From contig NZ_JYMR01000028.1 in NCBI RefSeq assembly GCF_000938255.1, positions 1-64,000 of the forward strand: DNA of 64,000 nucleotides, read 5' to 3'. This DNA comes from Bradyrhizobium sp. LTSP849 (GTDB taxonomy: Bacteria > Pseudomonadota > Alphaproteobacteria > Rhizobiales > Xanthobacteraceae). Positions 17,519-26,614 of the stretch are shown here, piece by piece. Within the stretch, counting starts at the first letter, position 1. Each line of letters opens with the position of its first letter. The position numbers and the translations under genes are program-made. Below the pieces are notes generated by a model that saw only the letters and a list, made by a program, of their open reading frames with translations, did not search any database and was not told the origin of the DNA.

Positions 17519-18788
17519 AAAGAAACCGACAGAGGCCTTCGTCTGGGTCTGGCTGCCGGGCGCGATCACACCCGTGGTCGCCGGTCGACTGTTTGCGGCG
17601 GGCAACCAACTCCACTTCAACTACGGACGAAGCTATCTCGCGCGCAACGACGCGATCTCGCTCTATGACCCGGAGCTGCCGCTGCGGAGCGGCGCACTTT
17701 CACTGACGCCGGGCTTGATGATGCCGAATTGCATCCGCGATGCCGCGCCGGACGCCTGGGGCCGCCGCGTCATTTTCAACAGGAAATTCGGAAAGAGCGG
17801 CAAGGACGTCGATACCGGCGAAATCGATGAGCTGACCTATCTCCTCGAATCCGGCTCGGACCGCATCGGCGCGCTGGATTTTCAGCTCTCGGCGGAGAGC
17901 TACATCCCGCGAGAGGCTTCGGCAGCGTCGCTTGCAGAACTTCAGGCCGCGACCACGCTGGTCGAGCGAGGTGTGCCGCTCACACAGGAGCTTGATCGGG
18001 CCCTTCTGCACGGAAGTTCGATCGGCGGCGCCCGGCCGAAAACAATGATTACTGCGAACACTCAAAAATATATCGCCAAGTTCTCATCGCAGAACGACGT
18101 CTATAACGTCGTGAAAGCGGAGTTCGTGGCCATGCGACTTGCAGCAAAGGCTGGACTTGCCGCGGCCCCCGTCAGCCTCGACCGCGCCGCCGGAAAGGAC
18201 GTTCTGCTGATTGAACGTTTCGATCGAGAAAGGACCGGGGCCGAGTGGCCGCGCCGCGCGATGGTGTCCGCGCTGACACTGCTCGAACTCGAGGAAATGA
18301 TGGCGCGTTACGCAAGCTATGAGGACCTCGCGACGATCGTGCGCCACAGGTTCACCTCGCCCAAGGAAACTCTCCGCGAACTTTTCGGGCGGATTGTATT
18401 CAACATACTCTGCGGCAACACGGACGATCATGCCCGGAATCACGCGGCATTCTGGGATGGAAAGGAACTCGCGCTGACGCCCGCCTACGACATCTGCCCG
18501 CAAGCCAGGAACGGGGGAGAGGCAACGCAAGCGATGTTCATCACCGGAGAACAACGCACCAGCCAGATCACGATCTGCCTGCAGGCTGCGCCACTCTTCC
18601 TTCTCGACCTCCATGAGGCAACCGAGCTCATTGCCGGACAGATCAAGGCGATCAAGACATTCTGGAAAGACGCGTGTGACACGGCAGCGCTCTCGGAGGT
18701 CGACCGCAACTTCATGTGGAGGCGGCAATTCCTCAACGCCTTCGCCTTCATCGACGCGCCGGAAGCCCTGGTCAAGCTCGCCGCATGA
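17505..18788 (+). CDS. hipA: HipA-family serine/threonine kinase toxin
   Basis: The protein has 427 residues and overlaps hipB by 14 bases. An N-terminal HipA subdomain 1 (residues 10-110) precedes the kinase body. Conserved elements are the Gly-rich/P-loop-like SSIGGARPK near residue 170, whose Ser matches the autophosphorylated Ser of HipA, the catalytic loop CGNTDDHARNHAAF at about 303-316 and the metal site TPAYDICP near 328. All catalytic residues appear intact, so the toxin is probably active. In E. coli the substrate is glutamyl-tRNA synthetase; other HipA proteins have other targets, so the target here is open. Confidence 0.88.
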   Translation: MMTSEKKPTEAFVWVWLPGAITPVVAGRLFAAGNQLHFNYGRSYLARNDAISLYDPELPLRSGALSLTPGLMMPNCIRDAAPDAWGRRVIFNRKFGKSGKDVDTGEIDELTYLLESGSDRIGALDFQLSAESYIPREASAASLAELQAATTLVERGVPLTQELDRALLHGSSIGGARPKTMITANTQKYIAKFSSQNDVYNVVKAEFVAMRLAAKAGLAAAPVSLDRAAGKDVLLIERFDRERTGAEWPRRAMVSALTLLELEEMMARYASYEDLATIVRHRFTSPKETLRELFGRIVFNILCGNTDDHARNHAAFWDGKELALTPAYDICPQARNGGEATQAMFITGEQRTSQITICLQAAPLFLLDLHEATELIAGQIKAIKTFWKDACDTAALSEVDRNFMWRRQFLNAFAFIDAPEALVKLAA

Positions 18789-18929
18789 GACAAGCGTAGA
18801 TTCTGGTCGGAGCCGCGCAGCATCGCATCGTCAACGCACCGTCACGTGAGCGGAACCCAGCGCACCTCGCAAAGCGCGCCACTCGATCATGGACGATGGG
18901 CCCCGCAGCACCGGGCCGATTCCGAACCG

Positions 18930-21900
18930 TCACTCAGCTGCAAGGACCTTGGATTTCTTCAGGGCGACCTCGTCGACGATGTCCAGATCGCCGTCGTCGG
19001 CAGCGCCCATGTCCTGACGATCCGTTCCTGCGTGCCGCTTCGGACTGAGCCATTGTGAGACGCGGTCGAGATAAAGATAGACCACCGGCGTGGTGAAAAG
19101 CGTCAGGACCTGGCTGACCAGCAGACCGCCGACCATGGCGTAGCCGAGCGGTTGACGGAGTTCCGAGCCGGTGCCGTGGCCCAGCATCAGCGGCACGCCG
19201 CCCAGCACGGCCGCCATCGTGGTCATCAGGATCGGACGGAAGCGCAGCAGGCAGGCGCGGCGAATGGCCTCAACCGGCGACATGCCGTGATCCCGCTCCG
19301 CCACGATCGCGAAGTCGACCAGCATGATGCCGTTCTTCTTGACGATGCCTATGAGCAGGACCAGGCCGATCAGCCCGATCAGGCTGAAGTCGAAATGGAA
19401 GATTTGGAGTGTGGCGAGAGCGCCGACGCCGGCTGACGGCAAGGTCGACAGGATCGTCAGCGGATGAATGTAGCTCTCATAGAGCACGCCAAGAATGAGA
19501 TAGACCACGACCAGCGCCGCGACGATCAGCAAGGGCACGGAAGACAGCGACTGCTGGAACGCCTGCGCCGTTCCCGCGAACGTGGAGGTGACGGCAGCCG
19601 GCACGTTCAGCTGCTGTTCCATCGCCTCGATCGCCTGCGTCGCCTGGCCGAGCGCGACGTTGGGCGCCAGGTTGAAGGAGATCGTCACCGCCGGGAACTG
19701 GCCCTGATGATTGATCGCCAGCGGCCGCACTGGAGCCGTGGTCCACTTCGTGAACGCCGACAGCGGCACCTCGCCTCCCGTGGTCGGCGAATGCAGATAG
19801 ATCTGCTCCAGCGTGGACGGATTTTTCTGGAGCGAGGGCAGCACCTCGAGAACGACGTAATAGGTGGACAATTGGGTCGAATAGGTCGCGATTTCCCGTT
19901 GCCCGAAGGCATCATAGAGCGTGGCGTCGATGACGTCGGGGGTGATCCCGAAACGCGCTGCCTGGTTGCGGTCGATCGACAGCGTCAGCGTCGTGCCTGA
20001 TGTCTGCTGGTCGGATGCGACGTCGCGCAGCTCGGGCATCCCCTTCATCTTGTCGAGCAGCCTGGGCGCCCATGTGTTGAGCTGGTCCATGTCGGTCGAC
20101 TGCAAGGTGAACTGGAATTGCGTCCGGGAGGCCCGGCCGCCGACGCGGACGTCCTGTGCCGACTGGAGATAAAGGCGCGCGCCCTGAACCTTCGCCGTCT
20201 GGCCCTGCAAGCGGCGGATGACCTGGTCGGCCGAGGCGGTGCGGTCATCGCGCGGCTTCAACGTGATGTACATCGTGCCGTCGTTGAGCGTGTTGCCGCT
20301 TCCGCCCATGCGCATGGCCACGTGATCGATCGCCGGATCCTTCAGCACGATCGTGCCGATCTCCTGCATGTGCCTGGCCATGTCCGCGATCGACACGTCC
20401 TGCGAGGTCTCGACTATACCGGTGATCAGCCCGGTATCCTGCTGCGGAAAGAACCCCTTGGGGATGATCACGAACAGATAGACCGTCAGGGCGATCGTGG
20501 CGAAGAACACCATCAAGGTGGCGAAGCGGAAGCGCAGCACCAGGTCGAGGCCGCGCTCGTAGCCGTCCACGAGGCCCTGGAACATCCGCTCGCTGAGCAT
20601 GTACAGCCTGCCGTGATGCTCCTCGTCGTGCGATTTGAGGAAGCGCGATGCCATCATCGGCGTCAACGTGAGCGACACGAAGGCCGACACGACGATCGTC
20701 ATCGCCAGCGTCACGGAAAATTCGCGGAACAGGCGGCCGATGATGCCGCTCATGAGCAAGAGCGGGATCAGCACCGCGATCAGCGACACCGAGATCGAGA
20801 TGATCGTGAACCCGATTTCGCTGGCGCCCTTGATCGCAGCGGCCATCGGCGTCTCGCCTTCCTCGATGTAGCGAGTGATGTTCTCCAGCATCACGATGGC
20901 GTCGTCGACCACGAAGCCGACTGCGATGGTAAGGGCCATCAGCGACAGATTGTCGAGGCTGTAGCCGGCCATCCACATCAGCGCGCAGGCGCCGAGCAGA
21001 GCCAGCGGCACCGTGATCGACGGGATGATGGTGGCCCACACGCTGCGCAGGAAGACGAAGATCACCATCACGACGAGGCCGATCGTGAGCAGCAGCGTGA
21101 ACTGCACGTCCTTCACCGCCGCGCGGATGGTTTGCGTGCGGTCCGACAGCACCGAGATCTTGATGGCCGGCGAGATGCCCGCCTGGAGATGCGGCAGCTG
21201 CTTCATGACGCTATCGACGGTATCGATGACGTTGGCGCCGGGCTGCTTGAAGATGACCAGGAACACGCCGGGCTTGCCGTCGACCCAGCCGTACTGGGTA
21301 TTGTCCAGCGGCGCACTGACGGCATGGCCGATGTCGCCGACACGGACAGGACTGCCGTTCCGGTAGGCGATGACGATGTCGTCCCAGGCCGCGGCCTTGG
21401 TGAACTGGTCGTTGGCATACACGGTGTAGGTGCGGGTGTCGCCGTTGAGCGTTCCCTTGGGATTGTTGACGGTGATGACCGAGAGCGGCGTGCGCACGTC
21501 CTCCAGCGACAGGCCCTTGGCAACCAGCTTGGCGGGATCGATCTGGACACGGATCGACGGCGCCTGCTGTCCGCCGACACTGACCTGGCCGACGCCGCTG
21601 ATGTGGCTGATCGCCTGTGCGAGCTTGGTGTAGATCTCGTCCGACACCTGCGTCATCGGCAGTGTCGTCGACGTCGCGCCAAGCGTGAGAATGGGAGAGT
21701 CCGCCGGATTGACCTTTCTGTAGGTCGGCGTGCTCGGCATGTTCTTGGGCAATTGCCCGCTCGCCGCATTGATCGCAGCGAGCACGTCGGATCCCGCGCC
21801 GTCGATGTTGCGCGACAGATCGAACTGCAGAACGATCTGGGTCGAGCTGGTCTGGCTCGACGACGTCATCTCCGAGACGCCGGGGATCAGGGCGAATTGC

Positions 21901-22112
21901 GATTCCAGCGGCTGCGCCACCGAGGACGCCATCGTCTCGGGATCCGCGCCGGGAAGGCTGGCGGAAACCTGGATGGTGGGGAAGTCGACTTCCGGCAGCG
22001 GCGCCACCGGCAATTGCGGATATGCGATGATTCCGACGAAGACAATGCCGACCATCAGCAGCGACGTCGCGATGGGAAGGCGAATGAAGGGAGCCGAGAT
22101 ACCGCCAGCCAT
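18930..22112 (-). CDS. RND multidrug efflux transporter (MdtB/MdtC-like)
   Basis: The protein has 1060 residues from ATG 22112, one base after the adaptor stop. It has the standard HAE1 layout: a membrane helix at residues 8-30, two large periplasmic loops, and helices 2-6 and 8-12. The proton-relay region GFVVDDAIVMLENITRYIEE with two adjacent Asp lies near residue 400, and GIVKKNGIMLVDFAIVAERD is in the second half. The Ser/Thr-rich SEMTSSSQTSSTQIVLQFDL resembles MdtB/MdtC more than AcrB. It would form a tripartite pump with the adaptor and an outer-membrane channel encoded elsewhere. Confidence 0.93.
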   Translation of the reverse strand: MAGGISAPFIRLPIATSLLMVGIVFVGIIAYPQLPVAPLPEVDFPTIQVSASLPGADPETMASSVAQPLESQFALIPGVSEMTSSSQTSSTQIVLQFDLSRNIDGAGSDVLAAINAASGQLPKNMPSTPTYRKVNPADSPILTLGATSTTLPMTQVSDEIYTKLAQAISHISGVGQVSVGGQQAPSIRVQIDPAKLVAKGLSLEDVRTPLSVITVNNPKGTLNGDTRTYTVYANDQFTKAAAWDDIVIAYRNGSPVRVGDIGHAVSAPLDNTQYGWVDGKPGVFLVIFKQPGANVIDTVDSVMKQLPHLQAGISPAIKISVLSDRTQTIRAAVKDVQFTLLLTIGLVVMVIFVFLRSVWATIIPSITVPLALLGACALMWMAGYSLDNLSLMALTIAVGFVVDDAIVMLENITRYIEEGETPMAAAIKGASEIGFTIISISVSLIAVLIPLLLMSGIIGRLFREFSVTLAMTIVVSAFVSLTLTPMMASRFLKSHDEEHHGRLYMLSERMFQGLVDGYERGLDLVLRFRFATLMVFFATIALTVYLFVIIPKGFFPQQDTGLITGIVETSQDVSIADMARHMQEIGTIVLKDPAIDHVAMRMGGSGNTLNDGTMYITLKPRDDRTASADQVIRRLQGQTAKVQGARLYLQSAQDVRVGGRASRTQFQFTLQSTDMDQLNTWAPRLLDKMKGMPELRDVASDQQTSGTTLTLSIDRNQAARFGITPDVIDATLYDAFGQREIATYSTQLSTYYVVLEVLPSLQKNPSTLEQIYLHSPTTGGEVPLSAFTKWTTAPVRPLAINHQGQFPAVTISFNLAPNVALGQATQAIEAMEQQLNVPAAVTSTFAGTAQAFQQSLSSVPLLIVAALVVVYLILGVLYESYIHPLTILSTLPSAGVGALATLQIFHFDFSLIGLIGLVLLIGIVKKNGIMLVDFAIVAERDHGMSPVEAIRRACLLRFRPILMTTMAAVLGGVPLMLGHGTGSELRQPLGYAMVGGLLVSQVLTLFTTPVVYLYLDRVSQWLSPKRHAGTDRQDMGAADDGDLDIVDEVALKKSKVLAAE

Positions 22113-22113
22113 G

Positions 22114-23334
22114 TCAGTCCGCCGATCCGGTTTTGGTGCCACTATTGGCATCCGCCATCGGCGCAGCCAAAGCGCCGACCGGCTTTGCGTCGACCAGCGC
22201 GCCATCGAACAGGCGCGACTGCCCGGCCACCACGATCCTGTCTCCGACGTTCAGGCCTTCGGAGACCACGGCATTTGCGTCGCCGCTTTGATTGATCTTG
22301 ATCGGCCTGGCACTGACCTTGCCATTGTCGCCGATCACATAAGCGAACAGACCGGACGGCCCGTGCTGCACGCCATCCTGTGGCACGACGATGACCTGCT
22401 TGAGCGTGTCGACCAGCATCCGTGTGGTGATGGACAGGCCGGGCCACAGCGCGTTGTCCTTGTTGTCGAAACGCGCTTTCAGGCTGATGGTCCCGGTGGC
22501 CTGGTTCACCGAATTGTCCATGACCACGAGCCTGCCTTGCGACAGCGTCCTGGTTCCGTCCGAAGTCAGCGCCTCGACCGGCACCTCGCCGGCCTTAAAG
22601 GCCTTGTCGATGGCCTGCAATTGCTCTTCCGGCTCGGTGAACTGCACGGCAATCGGCTGCAGCTGGGCGATGGTGACGATCCCCGTCGTATCCGCGGCAT
22701 GCACGATGTTGCCGGGGTCAACCAGCCGGAAACCCATTCGTCCGCTGATCGGCGCCTTGATCGAGGTGTAACCGAGATTGGTCTGCGCATTATCGATGGT
22801 GGCCTGGTCACCCTTCAGCTGCGCAGTCACCTGATCGACCAGCGCCTGCTGGGTATCGAGATTTTGCTGGGTCTCGAATTGCTGTTTCGCCAGCGTCTGA
22901 AAGCGCTGCAAGTTCAACTGGTCGTTCCTCAGATTGGCCTCGTCCTGCGCCTTCTTCGCCACCGCCTGTTCCAGAGCCGCGGTATAAGGACGTTGATCGA
23001 TCTCCAGCAGCGGATCGCCCTCCTTCACCATCTGCCCCTGCTTGAAGGACACCTTCGTGATCTGACCGTCGACACGGCTCTTGATCGTCACCGTCTTGAA
23101 CGGTGAGACGACTCCAAGACCGTAGACGTGCACGGGGAAGTCGGTCTTCTTCACCTCGAACGAGGTCACGGGAATCCTGGCCGCAGGCTGACCAGGACTG
23201 CTTTGCGCGGATGCCGCGACGGGCTTGACGCTCCCGACGAGCTCATACCATGCGCCGCCGGCCACCGCGGATGTTGCAAAGATTCCAAACAGCGTGAGAC
23301 TGAGCTTCGGTCGCCTTGTCATATCCATCGCCAT
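22114..23334 (-). CDS. RND efflux periplasmic adaptor (membrane fusion protein)
   Basis: This 406-residue adaptor has an N-terminal signal/anchor (LTLFGIFATSAVAGGAWYEL). The lipoyl half-motifs are VSPFKTVTIKSRVDGQITKV and TSIKAPISGRMGFRLVDPGN, on either side of a coiled-coil hairpin (residues about 120-180, rich in Gln and Leu). A beta-barrel and membrane-proximal domain follow, similar to MdtA. It is the first gene of the pump operon. An in-frame ATG two codons downstream is an equal start candidate. Confidence 0.92.
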   Translation of the reverse strand: MAMDMTRRPKLSLTLFGIFATSAVAGGAWYELVGSVKPVAASAQSSPGQPAARIPVTSFEVKKTDFPVHVYGLGVVSPFKTVTIKSRVDGQITKVSFKQGQMVKEGDPLLEIDQRPYTAALEQAVAKKAQDEANLRNDQLNLQRFQTLAKQQFETQQNLDTQQALVDQVTAQLKGDQATIDNAQTNLGYTSIKAPISGRMGFRLVDPGNIVHAADTTGIVTIAQLQPIAVQFTEPEEQLQAIDKAFKAGEVPVEALTSDGTRTLSQGRLVVMDNSVNQATGTISLKARFDNKDNALWPGLSITTRMLVDTLKQVIVVPQDGVQHGPSGLFAYVIGDNGKVSARPIKINQSGDANAVVSEGLNVGDRIVVAGQSRLFDGALVDAKPVGALAAPMADANSGTKTGSAD

Positions 23335-23681
23335 CTCGTTGCTTGCGCCTGCTTTCAGGTAAACCTGCTGCCTGCACGTGTTTGGTGTTGGAGTATCGCG
23401 GACGGGTTCACGACGTCAAAATAACGATCGCGTGCAACTTTCTGTACAATTCGTCATGTTCTCTCGTCGCAAAACGCAATCGCGCACATGGAGCCGACAG
23501 ATCGAAAACGATCATCAGGAAGAGAAGAAACAGACAGAAACGATATGGACAGACGTTAAGGATTCTCGCGGCATCACGCCAAATTGCGCCAGCGATCAAG
23601 AATTTTAACGAACGCTGATCTCAAGTGGGGCCTTATCATCGACATCTTGATGGCAACGCAAATTGTCGTTTGAGGCGCAAG
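23335..23681. other. Intergenic region upstream of the efflux operon
   Basis: This 347-base gap is less GC-rich than its surroundings, especially 23410-23640. It separates the leftward efflux operon from a rightward small gene. Apart from a predicted leftward promoter I see no palindromic operator of a TetR or MarR type and no regulator gene for the pump next to it. Confidence 0.4.
23392..23419 (-). promoter_or_regulatory. Predicted promoter of the RND efflux operon
   Basis: Read on the minus strand, TTGACG (23414-23419) is followed after 16 bases by GATACT (23392-23397). The adaptor start is 58 bases further on. The match is moderate (five and four of six). Confidence 0.4.
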
Positions 23682-23966
23682 ATGAGGGCCAGTCAGCAGA
23701 GCCACCAACAAAACATCATCCCGTTTCGAAAGCGATCCGGAGACGGCAGACATCGAGTTGATGATGCGCAGTCCGACAATATTCTGCGCATGCTCGATCT
23801 CTCGAAATTCGAACAAGATCGCCGCGCCGTCGAGAATAGCACCAGCATGCGCTCGAACATCGCGGCCATGGTTCTGCTCGGGCTTCTCGTCTTCATTGCA
23901 ACGGAGGACTTTTACAGACTCGAGCAATCGAATTTGTGCCTGAGTAAACTGGAATGCAGCTACTGA
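23682..23966 (+). CDS. Small single-span membrane protein, hypothetical
   Basis: The protein has 94 residues from ATG 23682, with GAGG six bases upstream. A hydrophilic, basic N-terminus (MRASQQSHQQNIIPFRKRSG) leads to one hydrophobic helix (IAAMVLLGLLVFIATEDFY, about residues 61-80) and a short Cys-containing tail (SNLCLSKLECSY). The N-terminal part would be cytoplasmic and the two-Cys tail periplasmic. I recall similar proteins in several rhizobial genomes, but the function is unknown to me. Confidence 0.55.
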   Translation: MRASQQSHQQNIIPFRKRSGDGRHRVDDAQSDNILRMLDLSKFEQDRRAVENSTSMRSNIAAMVLLGLLVFIATEDFYRLEQSNLCLSKLECSY

Positions 23967-24066
23967 ATATCGCGCGCCTTATCTTGCGCCTTATCTTGCC
24001 CTCCCCATTGGCACCCGTCTGCCAATCATGTAACCCCTCCCAAAACCTTCTCGGGACGGGACGCCT

Positions 24067-25314
24067 ATGGAGACCGCTGCCACCGACGACGCGGGGAACA
24101 CCACCCGCGCGCTGATTTTTGCGCTGGTCGCACTTGCCTGCGGGCACATGCTGTCGACATTGCTGCGCACCATTCCCGCGATCAGCCTCGATCTGATGGC
24201 CGCGGATTTCCGCATCGAGCCGCAGGCGCTGGCGAGCCTCACCTCGGTCTATCATTTTGCCTTTGCCGCTTCGCAGATCCCGGTCGGGGCCGCGATGGAT
24301 CGCTTTGGCGTGCGGCCGGTGTCGCTCAGCCTGCTTGGGGGAACCATTGTCGGTGCCATCGCGTCGGGCTTTGCGACGGGGGCCGAGAGTTTTGCGTTCG
24401 GGCAATTGATGCTGGGGATAGCAACCTCGGGCATGCTGATGTGCCCGATGACGCTGGCGGCCAAGCAATTGTCGGCGGCGCGCTTCGGGCTGTGGTCGGG
24501 CGCGATCCTGTCGATCGGCAATATCGGCATGCTGCTGTCGTCGAGTCCGCTCGCCTTCGTGGTCGATCATTATGGCTGGCGCGCCGGGTTCTGGATCGCA
24601 GCAGCCGGCGGGCTCGTGGTGGCGCTCGCGGTGTTTGTGCTGGTGCCGAACCAGACGGCCGAGCACAAGGACACTTCCTCGCCGCTGGCGCAGATGATCG
24701 AGGTGCTACGGCTCGGCCTGTCGCGTCCGCTGCGCGGCCTGATCGCGCTGGCGCTGGTGTCGCTGGCGACCTCGCTGGTGCTGCGCGGCCTGTGGGGCGG
24801 GCCGTGGCTGATGCAGGTCAAGGGCTTGTCGCGGGTCGAGGCCGGCAACCAGCTCGGCGCGTTCACGCTCGCGATGATCGCAGGCCCGCTGTGCATCGGC
24901 ATGATCGATCGCAGGCTCGGCCGCCGCCGCGAGCTAGTGGCCAGCACGCACCTCGTCGGAGCCGTGCTGCTCGCACTGATGGCGCTCGGCGCGCCGCATT
25001 ATACGGTTGCATGGCTGTTCGGCGTACCCGTCATGCCGCCGCAATATGATCTGGTGCTGTTCGTGCTGATTGGGCTGGCGACCTCCGCGCAGCCGCTGCT
25101 GTTCGGCATGTCGCGGCAACTGGTCGACGCGCAAGTTGCGGGTAAGGCGCTCGCCGCGGTGAACCTGGCCTTCTTCCTCGGCGCGGCGCTGATGCAGTCG
25201 ATCACCGGCGCGGTGGCAGCGTTCGCGGGGCTGCCGGCGGTGCTGCTGTTCATGGCGGCGGCGCTTGTCGTCGGGGTGATGATCTTTTTGACTTATACGT
25301 CGGCGAATTCGTAG
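24067..25314 (+). CDS. MFS transporter
   Basis: This 415-residue carrier has about twelve membrane segments. The loop 2-3 motif (SQIPVGAAMDRFGVRPVSLS, the G-x-x-x-D-R-x-G-x-R-x motif A) is intact and the two halves are separated by a short hydrophilic loop near residue 205 (QTAEHKDTSSPLAQMIEVLR). It belongs to the nitrate/cyanate-like or general sugar-acid MFS branches; the substrate is not readable. No regulator is adjacent. It ends 32 bases before the M20 peptidase gene. Confidence 0.88.
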   Translation: METAATDDAGNTTRALIFALVALACGHMLSTLLRTIPAISLDLMAADFRIEPQALASLTSVYHFAFAASQIPVGAAMDRFGVRPVSLSLLGGTIVGAIASGFATGAESFAFGQLMLGIATSGMLMCPMTLAAKQLSAARFGLWSGAILSIGNIGMLLSSSPLAFVVDHYGWRAGFWIAAAGGLVVALAVFVLVPNQTAEHKDTSSPLAQMIEVLRLGLSRPLRGLIALALVSLATSLVLRGLWGGPWLMQVKGLSRVEAGNQLGAFTLAMIAGPLCIGMIDRRLGRRRELVASTHLVGAVLLALMALGAPHYTVAWLFGVPVMPPQYDLVLFVLIGLATSAQPLLFGMSRQLVDAQVAGKALAAVNLAFFLGAALMQSITGAVAAFAGLPAVLLFMAAALVVGVMIFLTYTSANS

Positions 25315-25346
25315 GATGGGCGGTTCGTGCATCAAGGGAATGAATC

Positions 25347-26540
25347 ATGCCAGTCGACACCAAAGCCGCCACCGACCGCCTCATGCGCTTCCTCGCCATC
25401 GAAGGCGTGACTGGACAGGAGGCGGCGATCGGGCGGGAGCTCACCGCCGCGCTGAAGGAAAGCGGCGTGCCGGCGAAGGCGATCCGGCTCGACGACGCCA
25501 ACACGCGCATTCCGGTGCCGACCGAGACCGGCAACCTCATCGTCGACCTGCCCGGCCGCGGCGCGCTGCACAACCAGCCGCGGATCATGTTCATGACCCA
25601 CATGGACACCGTGCCGCTGTGCGCCGGCGCCAAGCCGAAGAAATCCGGCCGCAAGATCGTCAACGACGCCAAGACCGCGCTCGGCGGCGATAATCGCTGC
25701 GGCTGCGGCGTGCTGGTGACGCTGGCGGCCGAACTCGCAAAGCAGAAGCTCGATCATCCGCCGATTACGCTCTTGTTCTGCGTGCGCGAGGAGAGCGGGC
25801 TCTATGGCGCGCGCCACGTCAAGCCCGACGAGCTCGGCTCGCCCACGATGGCCTTCAACTATGACGGCGGCTCCGCCTCCAACGTCACCATCGGCGCGGT
25901 TGGCGCGGACCGCTGGAATGTCGAGATATTCGGCCGCGCCTCGCATGCCGGCGTCGCACCCGAGCGCGGCATCTCCTCGACCATGATCATGGCGCTCGCG
26001 CTTGCCGAGGTGAAGGCCGGCGGCTGGTTCGGCAAGGTGGTGAAGGGCAAGCAGCAAGGCACCAGCAATGTCGGCCCCGTCACCGGCGGCGAGGGCCGCC
26101 CCGCGGGCGACGCCACCAATGTCGTCACCGACTACGTCCATGTCCGCGGCGAAAGCCGCAGCCATGACGGAAAGTTCTTCAAGGAGATCACCAAGGCCTA
26201 CAAGGCGGCGTTCGAGAAGGCGGCCAAGAAGGTGACGAACACGCAAGGCAAGTCCGGCAAGGTCAAGTTCAAGGCCGAGACCGACTATTATCCGTTCCGC
26301 ATGAAGGAGAACCTCCCCGTCGTCAAACGCGCGATCGAGGCGGTGTCCGCTGTCGGCGGCACGCCGGCCGTCCGCGCCGCCAATGGCGGCCTCGATGCGA
26401 ACTGGATGGTCCGTCACGGTGTTCCCACCGTGACCTTCGGCGCCGGTCAGAACGAGGCGCACACGATCGACGAGTGGATCAATCTCGACGAATACGATCG
26501 GGCCTGCGCGCTGGCCGTGCAGCTTGCGACGATGCGGTGA
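25347..26540 (+). CDS. M20 family metallopeptidase (PepT/carboxypeptidase-like)
   Basis: The 397-residue protein has the di-zinc ligands of M20 enzymes: His in FMTHMDTVP, Asp in GGDNRCGCG, the catalytic/ligand Glu pair in VREESGLYG, Asp in FNYDGGS and the distal His in QNEAHTIDEW. A dimerisation insert with FGRASHAGVAPERGISS follows the usual pattern. There is no signal peptide. Peptide or acyl-amino acid hydrolysis is the likely role. A strong hairpin follows the gene. Confidence 0.88.
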   Translation: MPVDTKAATDRLMRFLAIEGVTGQEAAIGRELTAALKESGVPAKAIRLDDANTRIPVPTETGNLIVDLPGRGALHNQPRIMFMTHMDTVPLCAGAKPKKSGRKIVNDAKTALGGDNRCGCGVLVTLAAELAKQKLDHPPITLLFCVREESGLYGARHVKPDELGSPTMAFNYDGGSASNVTIGAVGADRWNVEIFGRASHAGVAPERGISSTMIMALALAEVKAGGWFGKVVKGKQQGTSNVGPVTGGEGRPAGDATNVVTDYVHVRGESRSHDGKFFKEITKAYKAAFEKAAKKVTNTQGKSGKVKFKAETDYYPFRMKENLPVVKRAIEAVSAVGGTPAVRAANGGLDANWMVRHGVPTVTFGAGQNEAHTIDEWINLDEYDRACALAVQLATMR

Positions 26541-26547
26541 GGTGCGT

Positions 26548-26576
26548 TGCGCTGCTCGCGCTTGCCGAGCAGCGCA
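26548..26576 (+). other. Intercistronic hairpin
   Basis: An eleven-base stem TGCGCTGCTCG (26548-26558) and CGAGCAGCGCA (26566-26576) encloses a seven-base loop, just after the peptidase stop. No T-run follows, so it may be a Rho-independent-like attenuator or a 3' mRNA stabiliser instead of a standard terminator. Confidence 0.5.
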
Positions 26577-26614
26577 CGCCGGCCTAGCCTGCAAAGAAAA
26601 CGCAGGGAGGCTAC

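Noticed and set aside
20118..22295. Long plus-strand open frame opposite the RND transporter gene
   Set aside because: Same shadow effect; the composition (Arg, His, Asp repeats) is that of an antisense frame and it covers the well-defined efflux genes.
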